DNA of 64,000 bases from Acinetobacter apis (lineage in GTDB: Bacteria; Pseudomonadota; Gammaproteobacteria; Pseudomonadales; Moraxellaceae), in the NCBI RefSeq assembly GCF_900197575.1, contig NZ_FZLN01000001.1:434001-498000 (forward strand), written 5' to 3'. The notes beneath the pieces were generated by a model that searched no databases, was not told the origin of the DNA, and saw only the letters and a program-made list of their open reading frames with translations. Positions 46,766-57,721 of this stretch are shown piece by piece. A program made the translations under genes and the position numbers. Numbering within the stretch: position 1 is the first letter of the stretch; every line of letters starts with the position of its first letter.

Positions 46766-48109
46766 ATGAAGTCCCCCAAAGTCGGTTTTGTTTCTTTAGG
46801 TTGTCCTAAGGCATTGGTAGATTCTGAGCGTATTTTAACCCAATTACGTATTGAGGGTTATCAAGTCGCATCAGATTATGATGGTGCTGATTTAGTTGTT
46901 GTCAACACATGTGGCTTTATTGAGTCCGCTGTTCAAGAGTCTTTAGACGCAATTGGCGAGGCTATTAATGAAAATGGCCGTGTGATTGTGACGGGATGCT
47001 TAGGTAAAGACGAAGAAAAAATCCGACAGATGCATCCGAATGTATTGAAGGTAACAGGTGCGGCAGCATACCAAGATGTAATGGAAGCTGTGCATGAATA
47101 TGTTCCAGCACCACCTAAACATGATCCATTTATTGATCTTGTTCCTGAGCAAGGTATTCGTTTAACACCAAAGCATTATGCTTATCTGAAAATATCAGAA
47201 GGCTGTAACCATCGTTGTACGTTCTGTATTATTCCAAGTATGCGTGGGGATTTGGTTTCGCGTCCAGTGGGCTCAGTCTTAGAAGAAGCTGCAGCTTTAA
47301 AGCGTTCAGGCGTAAAAGAAGTATTGGTTATCTCTCAAGATACTTCAGCATATGGTTTAGATACCAAATACAAATTAGATTTTTGGAATGGACAACCTGT
47401 CAAAACCAAATTTTTTGATATGTGTGAAGCATTAGGCCAGCTTGGGATTTGGGTTCGATTGCATTATGTCTACCCATACCCACATGTGGATGCTGTGATT
47501 GACCTTATGGCACAAGGTAAAATTTTACCGTATTTAGATATTCCATTTCAGCATGCCAGTCCGCGAATTTTAAAGCTCATGAAGCGTCCTGCGCATAGTG
47601 AAAATACGTTAGCACGCCTCAATGTATGGCGTGAAAAATGTCCAGATTTAGTGATTCGTTCAACATTTGTGGTTGGATTTCCGGGTGAAACTGAAGAAGA
47701 CTTTGTCCTGCTATTAGATTGGCTAAAAGAAGCGCAATTAGATCGTGTTGGGTGCTTCACATATTCGCCAGTAGAAGGTGCAACTGCGAATGATTTGCCA
47801 GATCATGTTCCTGAAGAGATTAAGCAGTCACGATATGAACGCTTCATGGCTGTACAACAAGAAATCTCTGCTGCTAAATTGCAAAAACGTATTGGTCAAA
47901 CCATGACTGTACTTGTGGACAGTTTGGAAGAAGAGTTCCCAGTTGCTGTTGCACGTTCTTATGCAGATGCACCTGAGATTGATGGAAACGTGTTTGTAGA
48001 AGATATTGATAAATCACAAATTCGATCAGGTGATCTATTGACTGTTGAAATCACAGATGCTGATGAATACGATTTATATGCCAAGCTGATTGAAGTTAAA
48101 AAAGCGTAA
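46766..48109 (+). CDS. rimO: Ribosomal protein S12 methylthiotransferase RimO
   Basis: RimO is a radical-SAM enzyme that adds a methylthio group to Asp89 (E. coli numbering) of ribosomal protein S12. The 447-residue protein has the N-terminal MTTase cluster Cys residues ([37 protein letters not shown]), the radical-SAM triad in [18 protein letters not shown] (near 150), and a C-terminal TRAM domain ([14 protein letters not shown] onward). I chose the ATG at 46766, giving [15 protein letters not shown], which fits the family start; a GTG at 46739 adds nine residues. It is divergent from ntrB. Confidence 0.95.
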   Translation: MKSPKVGFVSLGCPKALVDSERILTQLRIEGYQVASDYDGADLVVVNTCGFIESAVQESLDAIGEAINENGRVIVTGCLGKDEEKIRQMHPNVLKVTGAAAYQDVMEAVHEYVPAPPKHDPFIDLVPEQGIRLTPKHYAYLKISEGCNHRCTFCIIPSMRGDLVSRPVGSVLEEAAALKRSGVKEVLVISQDTSAYGLDTKYKLDFWNGQPVKTKFFDMCEALGQLGIWVRLHYVYPYPHVDAVIDLMAQGKILPYLDIPFQHASPRILKLMKRPAHSENTLARLNVWREKCPDLVIRSTFVVGFPGETEEDFVLLLDWLKEAQLDRVGCFTYSPVEGATANDLPDHVPEEIKQSRYERFMAVQQEISAAKLQKRIGQTMTVLVDSLEEEFPVAVARSYADAPEIDGNVFVEDIDKSQIRSGDLLTVEITDADEYDLYAKLIEVKKA

Positions 48110-48146
48110 TACCAATATTATTTTGTCTGAATTTTGAGAGAAAAAT

Positions 48147-48875
48147 ATGCTAGATACAAGCAACCCACGTTATTCAAGAATCTTGTTAAAACTCTCAGGG
48201 GAAGCGCTCTCTGGGAACCGTGAAATGGGTATTGATGCTCAAGTCCTTGATCAAATGTCATTATCTATTGCACACCTTGTTGGCTTAGGCGTTCAAGTGG
48301 GTATTGTGGTTGGCGGTGGGAACTTATACCGTGGCAGCCAATTGCAAAAAGATGGCTTGGTTGGGCGTGTGACTGGCGATCAAATGGGTATGCTAGCAAC
48401 AGTGATGAATGGTCTTGCCATGCGTGATGCATTGGTTCGCCGTAACATTAAAACCCGTTTAATGTCTGCACTGTCTATTGGGACAGTGGTAGAACCATAT
48501 TCAAGTCGTGATGCTATTCGTCATTTAGGCAATGGTGAAGTGTGTGTGTTTGTCGCAGGTACAGGCAATCCATTTTTCACTACAGATACTGCGGCATGTT
48601 TACGTGGTATTGAAATTGAAGCCAATTTGATTTTGAAAGCCACGAAAGTTGATGGGGTGTATAATAAAGATCCTAGTAAATACGATGATGCTGTAAAATA
48701 CGATAATTTAACCTTCGATCAAGTACTTGATGAAAAATTAGGTGTGATGGATTTAACTGCCATTTGCCTCTGTCGTGATCACAATGCAGAGTTACATGTC
48801 TTTGATATGAACAAATCAGGTGCGTTATTGTCTGTGGTTATGGGCGAAAAAGAAGGTACTCGTGTCACGCAATAA
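48147..48875 (+). CDS. pyrH: Uridylate kinase
   Basis: PyrH phosphorylates UMP to UDP, the gateway to UTP, CTP and UDP-sugars. The 242-residue protein has the start [14 protein letters not shown] (phosphate-binding Lys), [59 protein letters not shown] and [13 protein letters not shown]. Length is normal (E. coli 241). A GAGAG-type ribosome site precedes the ATG. The usual upstream partners rpsB-tsf are absent here; rimO precedes by 37 bases. It begins the growth/envelope cluster. Confidence 0.97.
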   Translation: MLDTSNPRYSRILLKLSGEALSGNREMGIDAQVLDQMSLSIAHLVGLGVQVGIVVGGGNLYRGSQLQKDGLVGRVTGDQMGMLATVMNGLAMRDALVRRNIKTRLMSALSIGTVVEPYSSRDAIRHLGNGEVCVFVAGTGNPFFTTDTAACLRGIEIEANLILKATKVDGVYNKDPSKYDDAVKYDNLTFDQVLDEKLGVMDLTAICLCRDHNAELHVFDMNKSGALLSVVMGEKEGTRVTQ

Positions 48876-48950
48876 CTATACGTGATGCAAAAAGCCCTTT
48901 ATACTCATTGAAATTTTAGTATTAACACTTTGTAAAGTAAGGAAGATCAC

Positions 48951-49505
48951 ATGATTAACGATCTCAAGAAAGACAGTGAACAACGTATGCAAAAGTCGAT
49001 TGAATCTTTGGAGCAAGGTTTTGCCAAAGTTCGTACAGGACGTGCACATCCATCGATTTTAAATGGGATTATGGTTCCTTACTATGGTTCAGATGTTCCT
49101 TTAAACCAAGTGGCAAACATTGGTGTTGAAGATTCTAGAACCTTGCTTGTACAACCGTTTGAACGTCAAATGGTGTCTGCAATTGATAAAGCCATTCGTG
49201 AAGGCGATTTAGGTTTAAACCCAATTACTGCAGATAGCATTCGTGTTCCTTTGCCTGCATTAACCGAAGAAACACGTCGCGATATGCAAAAAGTTGCACG
49301 TAATGAAGCTGAAAATGCCAAAGTTGCGATTCGTAATATTCGCCGTAATGTATTAGATGACATCAAAGCATTGCAAAAAGAGAAAGAAATTTCAGAAGAT
49401 GATGAGCGTCGTGCAGCAGACGATATTCAAAAAATCACAGACAAATATGTTGCAGAAGTTGATAAGCGCTTAGCAACCAAAGAAGCTGAACTTCTAAAGG
49501 TTTAA
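48951..49505 (+). CDS. frr: Ribosome recycling factor
   Basis: RRF, with EF-G, splits post-termination ribosomes. The 184-residue protein (E. coli 185) is an L-shaped two-domain factor: [30 protein letters not shown] at the start (the RTGRA motif of the long helix), the domain II stretch [30 protein letters not shown], and the C-terminal helix with [29 protein letters not shown] and [25 protein letters not shown]. It follows pyrH by 75 bases and precedes uppS by 4 bases, the standard order. Confidence 0.97.
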   Translation: MINDLKKDSEQRMQKSIESLEQGFAKVRTGRAHPSILNGIMVPYYGSDVPLNQVANIGVEDSRTLLVQPFERQMVSAIDKAIREGDLGLNPITADSIRVPLPALTEETRRDMQKVARNEAENAKVAIRNIRRNVLDDIKALQKEKEISEDDERRAADDIQKITDKYVAEVDKRLATKEAELLKV

Positions 49506-49509
49506 ATTC

Positions 49510-50259
49510 ATGACGATCGTTGAAGATAATCATCCTCCTCAACATGTTGCCATCATTATGGATGGCAACAATCGTTTTGCGAAAAAAAAGCAATTACCCA
49601 AAGGCGATGGCCATAAAGAAGGTAAGACGGTTTTAGATCCAATTGTTGAGTATTGCCGTAAAGTAGGTGTTCAGGCACTGACTGTTTTTGCGTTTTCAAG
49701 TGAAAATTGGAACCGTCCGCAGCCAGAAGTCGATTTATTGATGTTTTTATTAGAACAAACCATTCATGAACAAATTCCAAGAATGGTTGAATTTGAAATT
49801 GCATTAAGATTTATTGGTGATGATGCAAAGTTACCCGAACATTTGAAACAGCTGATTCAAGAAGCAGAACAAAAAACAGCCCATTTCACTAAAATGACGT
49901 TGACCATTGCCATCAGTTATGGTGGCAAATGGGATATTGCAGAAAGTGCAAAACGAATTGCACAAGATGTGGTTGATCAAAAAATTTCAGTTGATCAAAT
50001 TAATGCCGATTTATTTAATCAATATATTTGTTTAGGTGATTTACCTGCTGTGGATTTATTGATTCGCACAGGTGGTGATTATCGCATCTCTAATTTTTTA
50101 CTTTGGCAGCTTGCTTATGCAGAGCTGTATTTTACCAAAGTGCTTTGGCCAGAATTTTCTGTAGATGAACTGAAAAAAGCCTTTGCTGTATTTTCAGAGC
50201 GAGAGCGCCGTTTTGGTCAAACCTCTGAACAGATCCAACAAAATAAAATTGAGAATTAA
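49510..50259 (+). CDS. uppS: Undecaprenyl diphosphate synthase
   Basis: UppS makes the C55 carrier lipid for peptidoglycan, capsule and O-chain assembly from farnesyl and isopentenyl diphosphates. The 249-residue cis-prenyltransferase has AIIMDGNNRFAKKK (catalytic Asp and phosphate loop), GHKEGKTVL, LTVFAFSSENWNRP and the C-terminal DLLIRTGGDYRISNFLLWQLAYAELYFTKVLWPEF with the conserved RTGG and SNFLLWQ motifs. One residue oddity: RFAKKK replaces the more usual RWARKR/RYAKE. It is 4 bases before cdsA, so both are in the same operon. Confidence 0.95.
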   Translation: MTIVEDNHPPQHVAIIMDGNNRFAKKKQLPKGDGHKEGKTVLDPIVEYCRKVGVQALTVFAFSSENWNRPQPEVDLLMFLLEQTIHEQIPRMVEFEIALRFIGDDAKLPEHLKQLIQEAEQKTAHFTKMTLTIAISYGGKWDIAESAKRIAQDVVDQKISVDQINADLFNQYICLGDLPAVDLLIRTGGDYRISNFLLWQLAYAELYFTKVLWPEFSVDELKKAFAVFSERERRFGQTSEQIQQNKIEN

Positions 50260-50262
50260 TAC

Positions 50263-51090
50263 ATGTTTGAGCGGATAAAAACCGCATTGGTTTTAGTGGC
50301 AATTGTTTTATTGTGTATGTTTGCCACATCCTCTCATTATCCGATGCTAATTTTAATGTTAGTGGCTGCAACTGTAGCAGGATATGAGTGGTTTAAGCTA
50401 ATGCCTGAACAGCAAGACAATACATCCTCTCCAATGGCAACCAAGTTATATGCATTTGTCATTTTTATTATTTCTTCAATTGCACTCTATTATCAAGACG
50501 TTTCTTTATTGCTGTGGTGTGCATCCATCTTAATTTGGATTTTTAGCGTTTATTGCATCAAAACTTATCCAGAGAATGACAGTTGGTATAATAAAGGCCT
50601 TAATGTGGTAGGTGCTGTATTAATTACAGCAGCAGTGACGGCTATATTTGCGGTATGGTTAAGCTCTCCATGGTGGCTCATGTATTTGTTCTTATTGGTT
50701 TGGGGTGCAGACAGTGGAGCATATTTTGTTGGCCGTAAGATAGGACGCCGTAAAATGGTGCCAGCTGTGAGTCCGAATAAATCATTAGAAGGGCTTTTTG
50801 GCGGGTTAGCTTTATCGGTGCTTATTGTTGTTGTTGTACAATTTTTCTTCTTAAAATTAGAAATATATCAGCATATCTTGTTTTTAATACTTTCGATATT
50901 TACAGTACTTGGCTCAGTCCTAGGTGATTTATTAGAGTCGATGATTAAACGCCGTGCAGGTGTAAAAGACTCAGGTTCAATCCTACCAGGACATGGTGGT
51001 GTATTAGACCGAATTGATTCACTACTTGCCGCAGCCCCGATATTTGCTGCAGGAATTTATCTCCTCAAACTGATTGGTGTTGATTTATAA
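50263..51090 (+). CDS. cdsA: Phosphatidate cytidylyltransferase
   Basis: CdsA forms CDP-diacylglycerol, the precursor of all membrane phospholipids, in the inner membrane. The 275-residue protein has multiple hydrophobic segments and the family signature near the C-terminus: SVLGDLLESMIKRRAGVKDSG followed by LPGHGGVLDRIDSLLAA (near residues 220-255). An earlier SPNKSLEGLFGG block is also typical. Its last base overlaps the dxr start (TAATG), so the two are coupled. Confidence 0.95.
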   Translation: MFERIKTALVLVAIVLLCMFATSSHYPMLILMLVAATVAGYEWFKLMPEQQDNTSSPMATKLYAFVIFIISSIALYYQDVSLLLWCASILIWIFSVYCIKTYPENDSWYNKGLNVVGAVLITAAVTAIFAVWLSSPWWLMYLFLLVWGADSGAYFVGRKIGRRKMVPAVSPNKSLEGLFGGLALSVLIVVVVQFFFLKLEIYQHILFLILSIFTVLGSVLGDLLESMIKRRAGVKDSGSILPGHGGVLDRIDSLLAAAPIFAAGIYLLKLIGVDL

Positions 51091-52280
51091 TGTTGCAAAA
51101 TGTTTGTATATTGGGTGCGACAGGGTCAATTGGACAAAGCACGTTAAAAGTATTGGCAGAACATCCTGAGCAATATGCTGTTTTTGCTGTTACAGGGTTT
51201 AGTCGCCTTGATGTGTTAGTTCAAATTTGTCAGCAATACCAACCTAAATTTGTTGTTGTTCCAAAAGCGTTACAAGATCAATTGCATCAAGCATGTTTTG
51301 AGCACAAAATTACTCAAACTGAAATTTTAACCGACAATGCAGGGCTTGAATATGTTGCATCACATCCTGATGTTGATGTAGTCATGGCAGCGATTGTTGG
51401 GTCGGCAGGGTTATTGCCAACTTTGGCAGCGGTGCGAGCAGGTAAGCGTGTTTTGCTTGCCAATAAAGAAGCATTGGTCATGTCAGGTGACTTGATGATG
51501 CAAAGTGCTAGACAAAGTCAGGCATTATTGTTACCTGTAGACTCTGAACATAATGCCATTTTTCAGTGTTTACCTGAGTCTTACTGTGTTCAACCAAATA
51601 TTGAACATTTTGGTATTTCACAATTATTGCTTACAGCATCGGGCGGACCTTTTTTAAATATGGGGCGTCAAGAATTGGCAGCTGTGACACCAGCTCAAGC
51701 ATGTAAGCATCCGAATTGGTCTATGGGGCAGAAAATATCGGTTGATTCAGCCACGTTAATGAATAAAGGACTTGAGTTAATAGAGGCATGTCATTTATTT
51801 GCTGTACCTGAGCATCTAATTAAAGTGGTCATCCATCCGCAAAGTATTATTCATTCTATGGTGCAATATATTGATGGCTCAACCCTTGCACAAATGGGTA
51901 ACCCTGATATGTGTACGCCAATCGCCCATGCATTGGCGTGGCCAAAACGTATAGCGACAACTGTGCCTGCATTAGATTTATTCACTCAGCACCGACTAGA
52001 TTTCCAAGAACCTGATCACTTCAGTTTTCCTTCATTAAACCTTGCTAGAATGGCGATGAAAGCAGGTGGTGTAATGCCTACGGTACTCAATGCGGCCAAT
52101 GAAGTGGCTGTAGATGCATTTTTATCTAAGCGTATTACATTCACAGCGATTCCTGAAATTGTTGAATCTGCGTTAAGTCGCATTGAATATAGCCCAGCAA
52201 TGAGCATTGAACATATTCTTGCAATTGATGCGCAAGCACGACAAATTGCCAGTCAAGATGTTAGTCAGAAAGGACGTTAA
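51090..52280 (+). CDS. dxr: 1-deoxy-D-xylulose 5-phosphate reductoisomerase
   Basis: Dxr (IspC) is the first committed enzyme of the methylerythritol phosphate isoprenoid route, using NADPH and a divalent metal. The 396-residue protein (E. coli 398) has the nucleotide loop ILGATGSIGQSTLKVL, VLLANKEALVMSG, VDSEHNAIFQCLP (metal ligands), LLTASGGPF and the C-terminal MGQKISVDSATLMNKGLELIEAC and IHPQSIIHSMVQY. The start ATG overlaps the cdsA stop by one base. rseP follows two bases after its stop. Confidence 0.97.
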   Translation: MLQNVCILGATGSIGQSTLKVLAEHPEQYAVFAVTGFSRLDVLVQICQQYQPKFVVVPKALQDQLHQACFEHKITQTEILTDNAGLEYVASHPDVDVVMAAIVGSAGLLPTLAAVRAGKRVLLANKEALVMSGDLMMQSARQSQALLLPVDSEHNAIFQCLPESYCVQPNIEHFGISQLLLTASGGPFLNMGRQELAAVTPAQACKHPNWSMGQKISVDSATLMNKGLELIEACHLFAVPEHLIKVVIHPQSIIHSMVQYIDGSTLAQMGNPDMCTPIAHALAWPKRIATTVPALDLFTQHRLDFQEPDHFSFPSLNLARMAMKAGGVMPTVLNAANEVAVDAFLSKRITFTAIPEIVESALSRIEYSPAMSIEHILAIDAQARQIASQDVSQKGR

Positions 52281-52282
52281 AG

Positions 52283-53638
52283 ATGAATGTGCTTTTTATG
52301 ATTTTAGCCGCAGTGTTTCTACTGGGTCCTTTAGTCGCTATTCATGAATTTGGACATTATTATGTGGCTCGAAAATTAGGGGTCAAGGTTCTTGTTTATT
52401 CAATTGGATTTGGACCAACATTACTTAAATGGACCTCTAAAAAGACAGGGATTCAGTACCAATTATCTGCATTACCGCTTGGTGGTTATGTAAAAATGCT
52501 CGATGAACGTGAAGGTAATGTGAAAGAAGAAGATTTACCTTATGCGTTTAATCGACAATCACCGTGGAAGCGAATTGCCATTGTTGCGGCAGGTCCACTC
52601 ATTAATTTAGTGTTTGCTATTTTGTTATTTTGGATTTTATTTTTACCGAAACAAGAGCAACTCAGTACAAAAATCGGAAAAATTTTACCTGAAAGTGCAG
52701 CTGCAAGTGCAGGTTTACAAGTTGGTGACAAAATTGTTTTGGTGGATCAAAAGCCCATTTCAACTTGGGAAAGCTTAAATTTTGCGGTTGTGAACCGCGT
52801 AGGGGAAACAGGAACAATTACGGTTCAAGCGGAACATCAAGGTCAGCTCAAACTTTTTTATTTACCGATTAATAACTTCTTAAAAGATCAATCTATTTCT
52901 TCATTTGAAGCCCTTGGTTTTTTACCATACCGTCCTAAAATTGAGCCTGTTATTGAAAAAATGGCAGACAATAGCGCCGCAAGTCGACAAGGGATGCAAG
53001 TGGGAGACCGTGTTCTTTCAATTAACAATATTCAAACCCCTGATTGGTTTGATGTGGTTGATATTGTTAAGAAATCACCTGAAACACTCTTGAATTTTAA
53101 ATTGCTTAGACAAGGTGAAGTGATTGATTTACAAGTCATGCCACAAGGGCGACGAGATGACATGGGTCATGTCACAGGGGTTCTTGGTGTACAAAGTCAT
53201 GCAGGTAAAATTGTTATTCCAGATGACTATCAGCAAACAATACAGTATTCTCCTGTAGAAGCCTTTGGAAAAGCGCTCACAAAAACCTATGATATTTCAG
53301 GGATGATGCTTAATTCGATTGCAAAAATGATTCGAGGGTTGATTGGTTTAGACAACTTATCAGGACCGATCACCATTGCTAAAGTTGCAGGACAAAGTGC
53401 CGAAATGGGTTGGCAAACTTTTATATCGTTTATGGCATTAATGAGTGTAAGCTTAGGAATATTGAATTTATTACCCATTCCCATACTTGATGGCGGGCAT
53501 TTAATTTACTATTTTATTGAAGCGATCAGAGGAAAACCTGTTTCAGAACATATACAGCTCATTGGTTTAAAAATCGGTATGGTACTGCTTGGCAGCATGA
53601 TGGTCCTTGCTTTATTCAATGATTTTATGCGGTTGTAG
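52283..53638 (+). CDS. rseP: Site-2 intramembrane metalloprotease RseP
   Basis: RseP is an inner-membrane zinc protease of the envelope stress pathway; E. coli RseP cuts RseA. The 451-residue protein has the zinc motif AIHEFGHYYVARKLGV (HEFGH near residue 20), two PDZ domains (about 128-200 and 220-300, each with a GDKI/GDRV-type start), and the third zinc ligand in LNLLPIPILDGGHL (LDG motif, near 400). Membrane segments lie at both ends. Its stop is 44 bases before bamA. Length matches the family. Confidence 0.95.
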   Translation: MNVLFMILAAVFLLGPLVAIHEFGHYYVARKLGVKVLVYSIGFGPTLLKWTSKKTGIQYQLSALPLGGYVKMLDEREGNVKEEDLPYAFNRQSPWKRIAIVAAGPLINLVFAILLFWILFLPKQEQLSTKIGKILPESAAASAGLQVGDKIVLVDQKPISTWESLNFAVVNRVGETGTITVQAEHQGQLKLFYLPINNFLKDQSISSFEALGFLPYRPKIEPVIEKMADNSAASRQGMQVGDRVLSINNIQTPDWFDVVDIVKKSPETLLNFKLLRQGEVIDLQVMPQGRRDDMGHVTGVLGVQSHAGKIVIPDDYQQTIQYSPVEAFGKALTKTYDISGMMLNSIAKMIRGLIGLDNLSGPITIAKVAGQSAEMGWQTFISFMALMSVSLGILNLLPIPILDGGHLIYYFIEAIRGKPVSEHIQLIGLKIGMVLLGSMMVLALFNDFMRL

Positions 53639-53682
53639 TAAGTTTAACAAAATATTCAACTTGGTAGAAAATAGGCATGCGC

Positions 53683-56124
53683 ATGCGTCACACACATCTT
53701 TTTATGCCTTTGGCACTCGTTAGTGCAATGGCAACAGTACAACAAGCTTATGCAGCGGACGAATTTGTTGCACAAAATATAAAGTTTGACGGATTAGTAC
53801 GTCTTACACCAGCCAATGTATATACAATGTTACCTATTAAAAATGGCGACCGTATCAATGATGTGATGCTCAATAGTGCAATTCACACGTTGTATGGAAC
53901 AGGTTTGTTTGATGATATTCAAGCATCAGAGCAAAATGATGGCACACTTTTATTTAAAGTTGCAGAACGACCAATCATTGCGAAAATTGAATTCAAGGGC
54001 AATAAACTGATTCCCAAAGAAGCATTGCAAGATGGCTTGAAGAAAATGGGCGTTGCAGAAGGCGAGGTACTTAAACCTTCTTTGCTACAAACCATTGAAA
54101 CAGAGCTTGAACAACAGTATGTTCAGCAAGGTCGTTATAATGCCACCGTCAAAGCGGAAACCACACAACGCCCAAATAACCGTGTTGATTTAACCATTAA
54201 CTTTGTCGAAGGCAAGTCTGCAAAAGTTATTGAAATTAATGTTGTGGGCAATAAAGTGTTTAACGATGACGATGTTAAACAAGCTTTTGCCTTAAAAGAA
54301 GCGAGTTGGTATTCAATTCTGACCCGTAATGATTCATTTGCTAAAGAGCGTATGGCAACCAGTTTAGATGCATTACGTGCATTATATCTAAATAATGGCT
54401 ATGTTAATTACGGCGTCAATTCATCTGATTTAAATATCAGTGATGACAAGAAAAAAGTGTTTATTAATTTATCGCTCACTGAAGGAGATCAATTTAAAGT
54501 AGGTACCACTAAATTTTTAGGTGATACATTATTTAAGCCAGAAGAATTAAAAACATTACAGATCTATCGTGATGGTGAAGTGTATTCACAAGCAAAAATT
54601 GATGCTGTGAAGACTTTATTACTCAGAAAATATGGCAATGCAGGTTATTACTTTGCACAGGTCAATGCAGTACCACAAATTGATAACGACAATAAAGTTG
54701 TGAATGTTGTGTATTACATTAACCCTGGTGAGCAAGTGACCATTCGTCGTATTAACTTTACAGGTAATACGAAAACTGCAGATTCTGTATTACGCCGCGA
54801 AATGCGTCAGATGGAAGGTGCATTGGCAAGCAATGAAAAAATTGATTTATCTAAAATTCGTTTGCAACGTACAGGCTACTTTAAAACGGTAGATATTAAA
54901 CCTGTTCGTATTCCAACTGTACCTGACCAAGTTGACTTAGATATTAGTGTTGAAGAGCAACATTCTGGTACAAGTACGCTTGCAATTGGTTATTCACAAA
55001 GTGGTGGTATTACCTATCAAGCAGGGATTAGCCAAACGAACTTCCTAGGTACAGGTAATAGTGTTGCATTTGACTTTACACGTTCGTCATATTCAACCAA
55101 CTATAACTTATCGGTGACAGATCCATTCTTCACAATTGATGGTATTAGCGCAGGGTACAATGTGTACTACCGTGAAACAAAGCCATACGAAGATTACCAT
55201 GTCAGTGATTACTACTCTAAAGCAATTGGTGCAAGTGCCAGCTTATCGTATCCAATTGATGAAAACCAAAGTATCAGCGGGTCTTTGGGCTTAGAAAATA
55301 TTGATATCTCGACAGATATTTATGGTTCAATTGCCTATGGCGGTTACTTACTAAGTCATGATGGTAAAATTAAAAATACCACAACCACCACAGCAGGGAC
55401 TTATAATGAATATGAAGGCACATATTTAAATTATCTTGCGAATTTAGGTTGGTCGTTTAATACACTTGACCGTCCATTATTCCCAACATCAGGTCAATTG
55501 CATGCGATCAACTTAGAAGTTGCGTTACCTGGTAGTGATGCCGAGTATCAAAAACTGACATATAGCGGACAAGTTTTCTTCCCAATTGGGAAAGGATTCG
55601 GTGGTCGTGCATATGGTAAGTTAGGTTATGGTCATGATTTACCATTCTGGAAAAACTTCTATGCAGGTGGTTGGGGATCAGTTCGTGGCTTCGAAGACAA
55701 CACGTTAGGTCCAAGATATCCAGGCGAATACTATAGTGGTATTCAGTCATCTGATACCAATAAAGACCCTGTTGGTGGTAATGCTTTAGTACAGTTTGGT
55801 GCAGAGTTAATTATTCCTGTACCATCCAAAGGGGATTGGACACGTAATGTTCGTCCAACATTGTTTATTGAAGGCGGTCAGACTTTTGACACTGAATGTA
55901 AAAACATTTCAGACTTCTATGACGGTACAACCAAAGTAAGCGGTCAACAATACTGTAAAGACAACTTTGGCTTTGATTTAGGGAATATGCGCTATAGCGC
56001 GGGTGTTGGCTTAACATGGAACACCATGATTGGCCCACTTTCGATCAGTTATGCATACCCATTGAATAAAAAAGATGGCGATGAAACGCAAGCAGTTCAG
56101 TTCCAAATTGGTCGTACTTTCTAA
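53683..56124 (+). CDS. bamA: Outer-membrane protein assembly factor BamA
   Basis: BamA is the essential core of the BAM complex that inserts beta-barrel proteins into the outer membrane. The 813-residue protein has a signal peptide (ending QQAYAADEF), five POTRA domains (about residues 25-420; the RPIIAKIEFKGNKLIPKEAL segment marks one), and a 16-strand barrel. The L6 loop motif VRGFEDNTLGP is present (near residue 663), and the chain ends with IGRTF, the C-terminal Phe expected for barrel targeting. I chose the ATG at 53683 (TAGG seven bases before); an ATG two codons earlier is possible. skp follows. Confidence 0.97.
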   Translation: MRHTHLFMPLALVSAMATVQQAYAADEFVAQNIKFDGLVRLTPANVYTMLPIKNGDRINDVMLNSAIHTLYGTGLFDDIQASEQNDGTLLFKVAERPIIAKIEFKGNKLIPKEALQDGLKKMGVAEGEVLKPSLLQTIETELEQQYVQQGRYNATVKAETTQRPNNRVDLTINFVEGKSAKVIEINVVGNKVFNDDDVKQAFALKEASWYSILTRNDSFAKERMATSLDALRALYLNNGYVNYGVNSSDLNISDDKKKVFINLSLTEGDQFKVGTTKFLGDTLFKPEELKTLQIYRDGEVYSQAKIDAVKTLLLRKYGNAGYYFAQVNAVPQIDNDNKVVNVVYYINPGEQVTIRRINFTGNTKTADSVLRREMRQMEGALASNEKIDLSKIRLQRTGYFKTVDIKPVRIPTVPDQVDLDISVEEQHSGTSTLAIGYSQSGGITYQAGISQTNFLGTGNSVAFDFTRSSYSTNYNLSVTDPFFTIDGISAGYNVYYRETKPYEDYHVSDYYSKAIGASASLSYPIDENQSISGSLGLENIDISTDIYGSIAYGGYLLSHDGKIKNTTTTTAGTYNEYEGTYLNYLANLGWSFNTLDRPLFPTSGQLHAINLEVALPGSDAEYQKLTYSGQVFFPIGKGFGGRAYGKLGYGHDLPFWKNFYAGGWGSVRGFEDNTLGPRYPGEYYSGIQSSDTNKDPVGGNALVQFGAELIIPVPSKGDWTRNVRPTLFIEGGQTFDTECKNISDFYDGTTKVSGQQYCKDNFGFDLGNMRYSAGVGLTWNTMIGPLSISYAYPLNKKDGDETQAVQFQIGRTF

Positions 56125-56163
56125 GTACGACTGTGTTAAAAATACAATTTAAAGGATAATCTA

Positions 56164-56652
56164 ATGAAAAAATTAATGACTGCATTACTTGTAGCAGGTT
56201 CAAGCGTTGCAACACTAGCACAAGCAGCAGGCTATGGCATTGTAGATATGCAGCGTGTTGTGGAAAGCAGTGCATATCTAAAACAGCAAAATACAACGCT
56301 TCAGCAATCTATCAAGCCAAACACAACTCGTGCTGAGCAATTGAACCAAGAAATTCAAGCATTACAAGATAAAGCAGCGACTGCAAAACCTGCTGAAGTA
56401 CAGCAGTTAAAAACACAATACGAAGCAAAAGTGCGTGAAATTAATACACTTGAGCAAACAATTCAGCAACGTGTACAAAGTGCTTCACAAACAACAAGCC
56501 AAACATTCACAACGCGTGTACAGCAAGCTGCAGAACAATTACGCAAAGAAAATAATTTAGATGTGATTTTGAATAAAAATGCAGCGCTTGCATATGACAA
56601 TAGCAACGATTTAACTGATAAAATGGTGCAAAAGGTAAATGCAGCTAAATAG
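56164..56652 (+). CDS. skp: Periplasmic chaperone Skp (OmpH)
   Basis: Skp is the trimeric, coiled-coil periplasmic holdase that carries unfolded outer-membrane proteins to BamA. The 162-residue protein begins with a signal peptide ending AQAAGYGIVDMQ; the mature chain starts GYGIVDMQRVVESSAYLKQQ, the first strand of the body domain, and continues into long Gln/Glu-rich helices (the tentacles) with QALQDKAATAKPAEVQQLKTQYEAK. Low-complexity Ala/Gln/Thr composition is normal. It is placed between bamA and lpxD, as in most gammaproteobacteria, with an AAAGGAT ribosome site. Confidence 0.92.
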   Translation: MKKLMTALLVAGSSVATLAQAAGYGIVDMQRVVESSAYLKQQNTTLQQSIKPNTTRAEQLNQEIQALQDKAATAKPAEVQQLKTQYEAKVREINTLEQTIQQRVQSASQTTSQTFTTRVQQAAEQLRKENNLDVILNKNAALAYDNSNDLTDKMVQKVNAAK

Positions 56653-56655
56653 TTA

Positions 56656-57720
56656 ATGAGTACACATCAATTAAGTAAATTAGCTCACCTTGTACAAGGT
56701 GAGCTTGTTGGTGATAGCGATTTCACAGTAAGTCGGCTATCAAGTTTAGATTCTGCCACAGCGCAGGATATTTCTTTTGTAAATGGTGATAAATACCTTG
56801 AGCAAGCCAATTGCTCTCAAGCAGGTGCATTAATTGTTACCGCTGAATTAAAAGATCAAATCACCCATTGTAAGCAATTTATTGTTGTTGCTAATCCTTA
56901 TTTGGCTTTTGCCATGCTGACACATTTTTTTGAGGTTAAAAAGAATAAAGTGGGCATTGAAAGCACTGCCAAAATCCATCCCTCTGCCCAAATTTCAGAA
57001 ACAGCTTATATCGGTCACTATGTGGTGATTGGAGAAGACTGTAAAGTTGGCGATCATTCATATTTAGAATCACATGTGACACTCGATGATGGTGTTGAGA
57101 TTGGTCATGAGTGCTTTATTGCTTCGCATGTTGCGATTACAGCACGTGCTCAATTAGGTAACCAAGTTCGCGTTCATACACATACTGCCATTGGTGGGGA
57201 AGGTTTTGGATTTGCACCTTACCAAGGAAAATGGAACCGTATTGCACAATTGGGATCTGTAAAAATTGGTGATCGTGTGCGTATTGGTTCGAATTGTAGT
57301 ATTGACCGTGGTGCATTAGATGACACTATTATCCATGATGGTGTGATTATCGATAACCTTGTGCAAATCGCTCATAATGTTGTGATTGGCGAAAATACAG
57401 CGATTGCAGCCAATAGTGGTATTGCAGGCAGCACTGAAATTGGCAAAAACTGTATCTTGGCAGGTGCCTGTGGTGTGGTTGGCCATATTAAAATTGCCGA
57501 TAATGTTAAGTTGACAGGAATGTCAATGGTCACAAAAAGCATTTTGAATGCAGGAACATATTCATCAGGGACTGGTTTATTTGAAAATGGTCAATGGAAA
57601 AAAACTGTTGTTCGAATTCGACAATTAGCAGATGTGCCATTGACCAATATCATGAAACGGCTAGATCATATACAAACTCAGATTGAGTCAATTGAATCAA
57701 CTTTAAAGATGCGTAAGTAA
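56656..57720 (+). CDS. lpxD: UDP-3-O-(3-hydroxyacyl)glucosamine N-acyltransferase
   Basis: LpxD adds the N-linked hydroxyacyl chain to UDP-3-O-acylglucosamine, the third step of lipid A synthesis. The 354-residue protein has an N-terminal uridine-binding domain and then a left-handed parallel beta-helix of hexapeptide repeats ([29 protein letters not shown] and many further I/V-G units, residues about 100-300). The catalytic His region lies within [27 protein letters not shown] (near 235-260). A C-terminal helix ends the chain. It begins 3 bases after skp and ends 1 base before fabZ. Confidence 0.96.
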   Translation: MSTHQLSKLAHLVQGELVGDSDFTVSRLSSLDSATAQDISFVNGDKYLEQANCSQAGALIVTAELKDQITHCKQFIVVANPYLAFAMLTHFFEVKKNKVGIESTAKIHPSAQISETAYIGHYVVIGEDCKVGDHSYLESHVTLDDGVEIGHECFIASHVAITARAQLGNQVRVHTHTAIGGEGFGFAPYQGKWNRIAQLGSVKIGDRVRIGSNCSIDRGALDDTIIHDGVIIDNLVQIAHNVVIGENTAIAANSGIAGSTEIGKNCILAGACGVVGHIKIADNVKLTGMSMVTKSILNAGTYSSGTGLFENGQWKKTVVRIRQLADVPLTNIMKRLDHIQTQIESIESTLKMRK

Positions 57721-57721
57721 T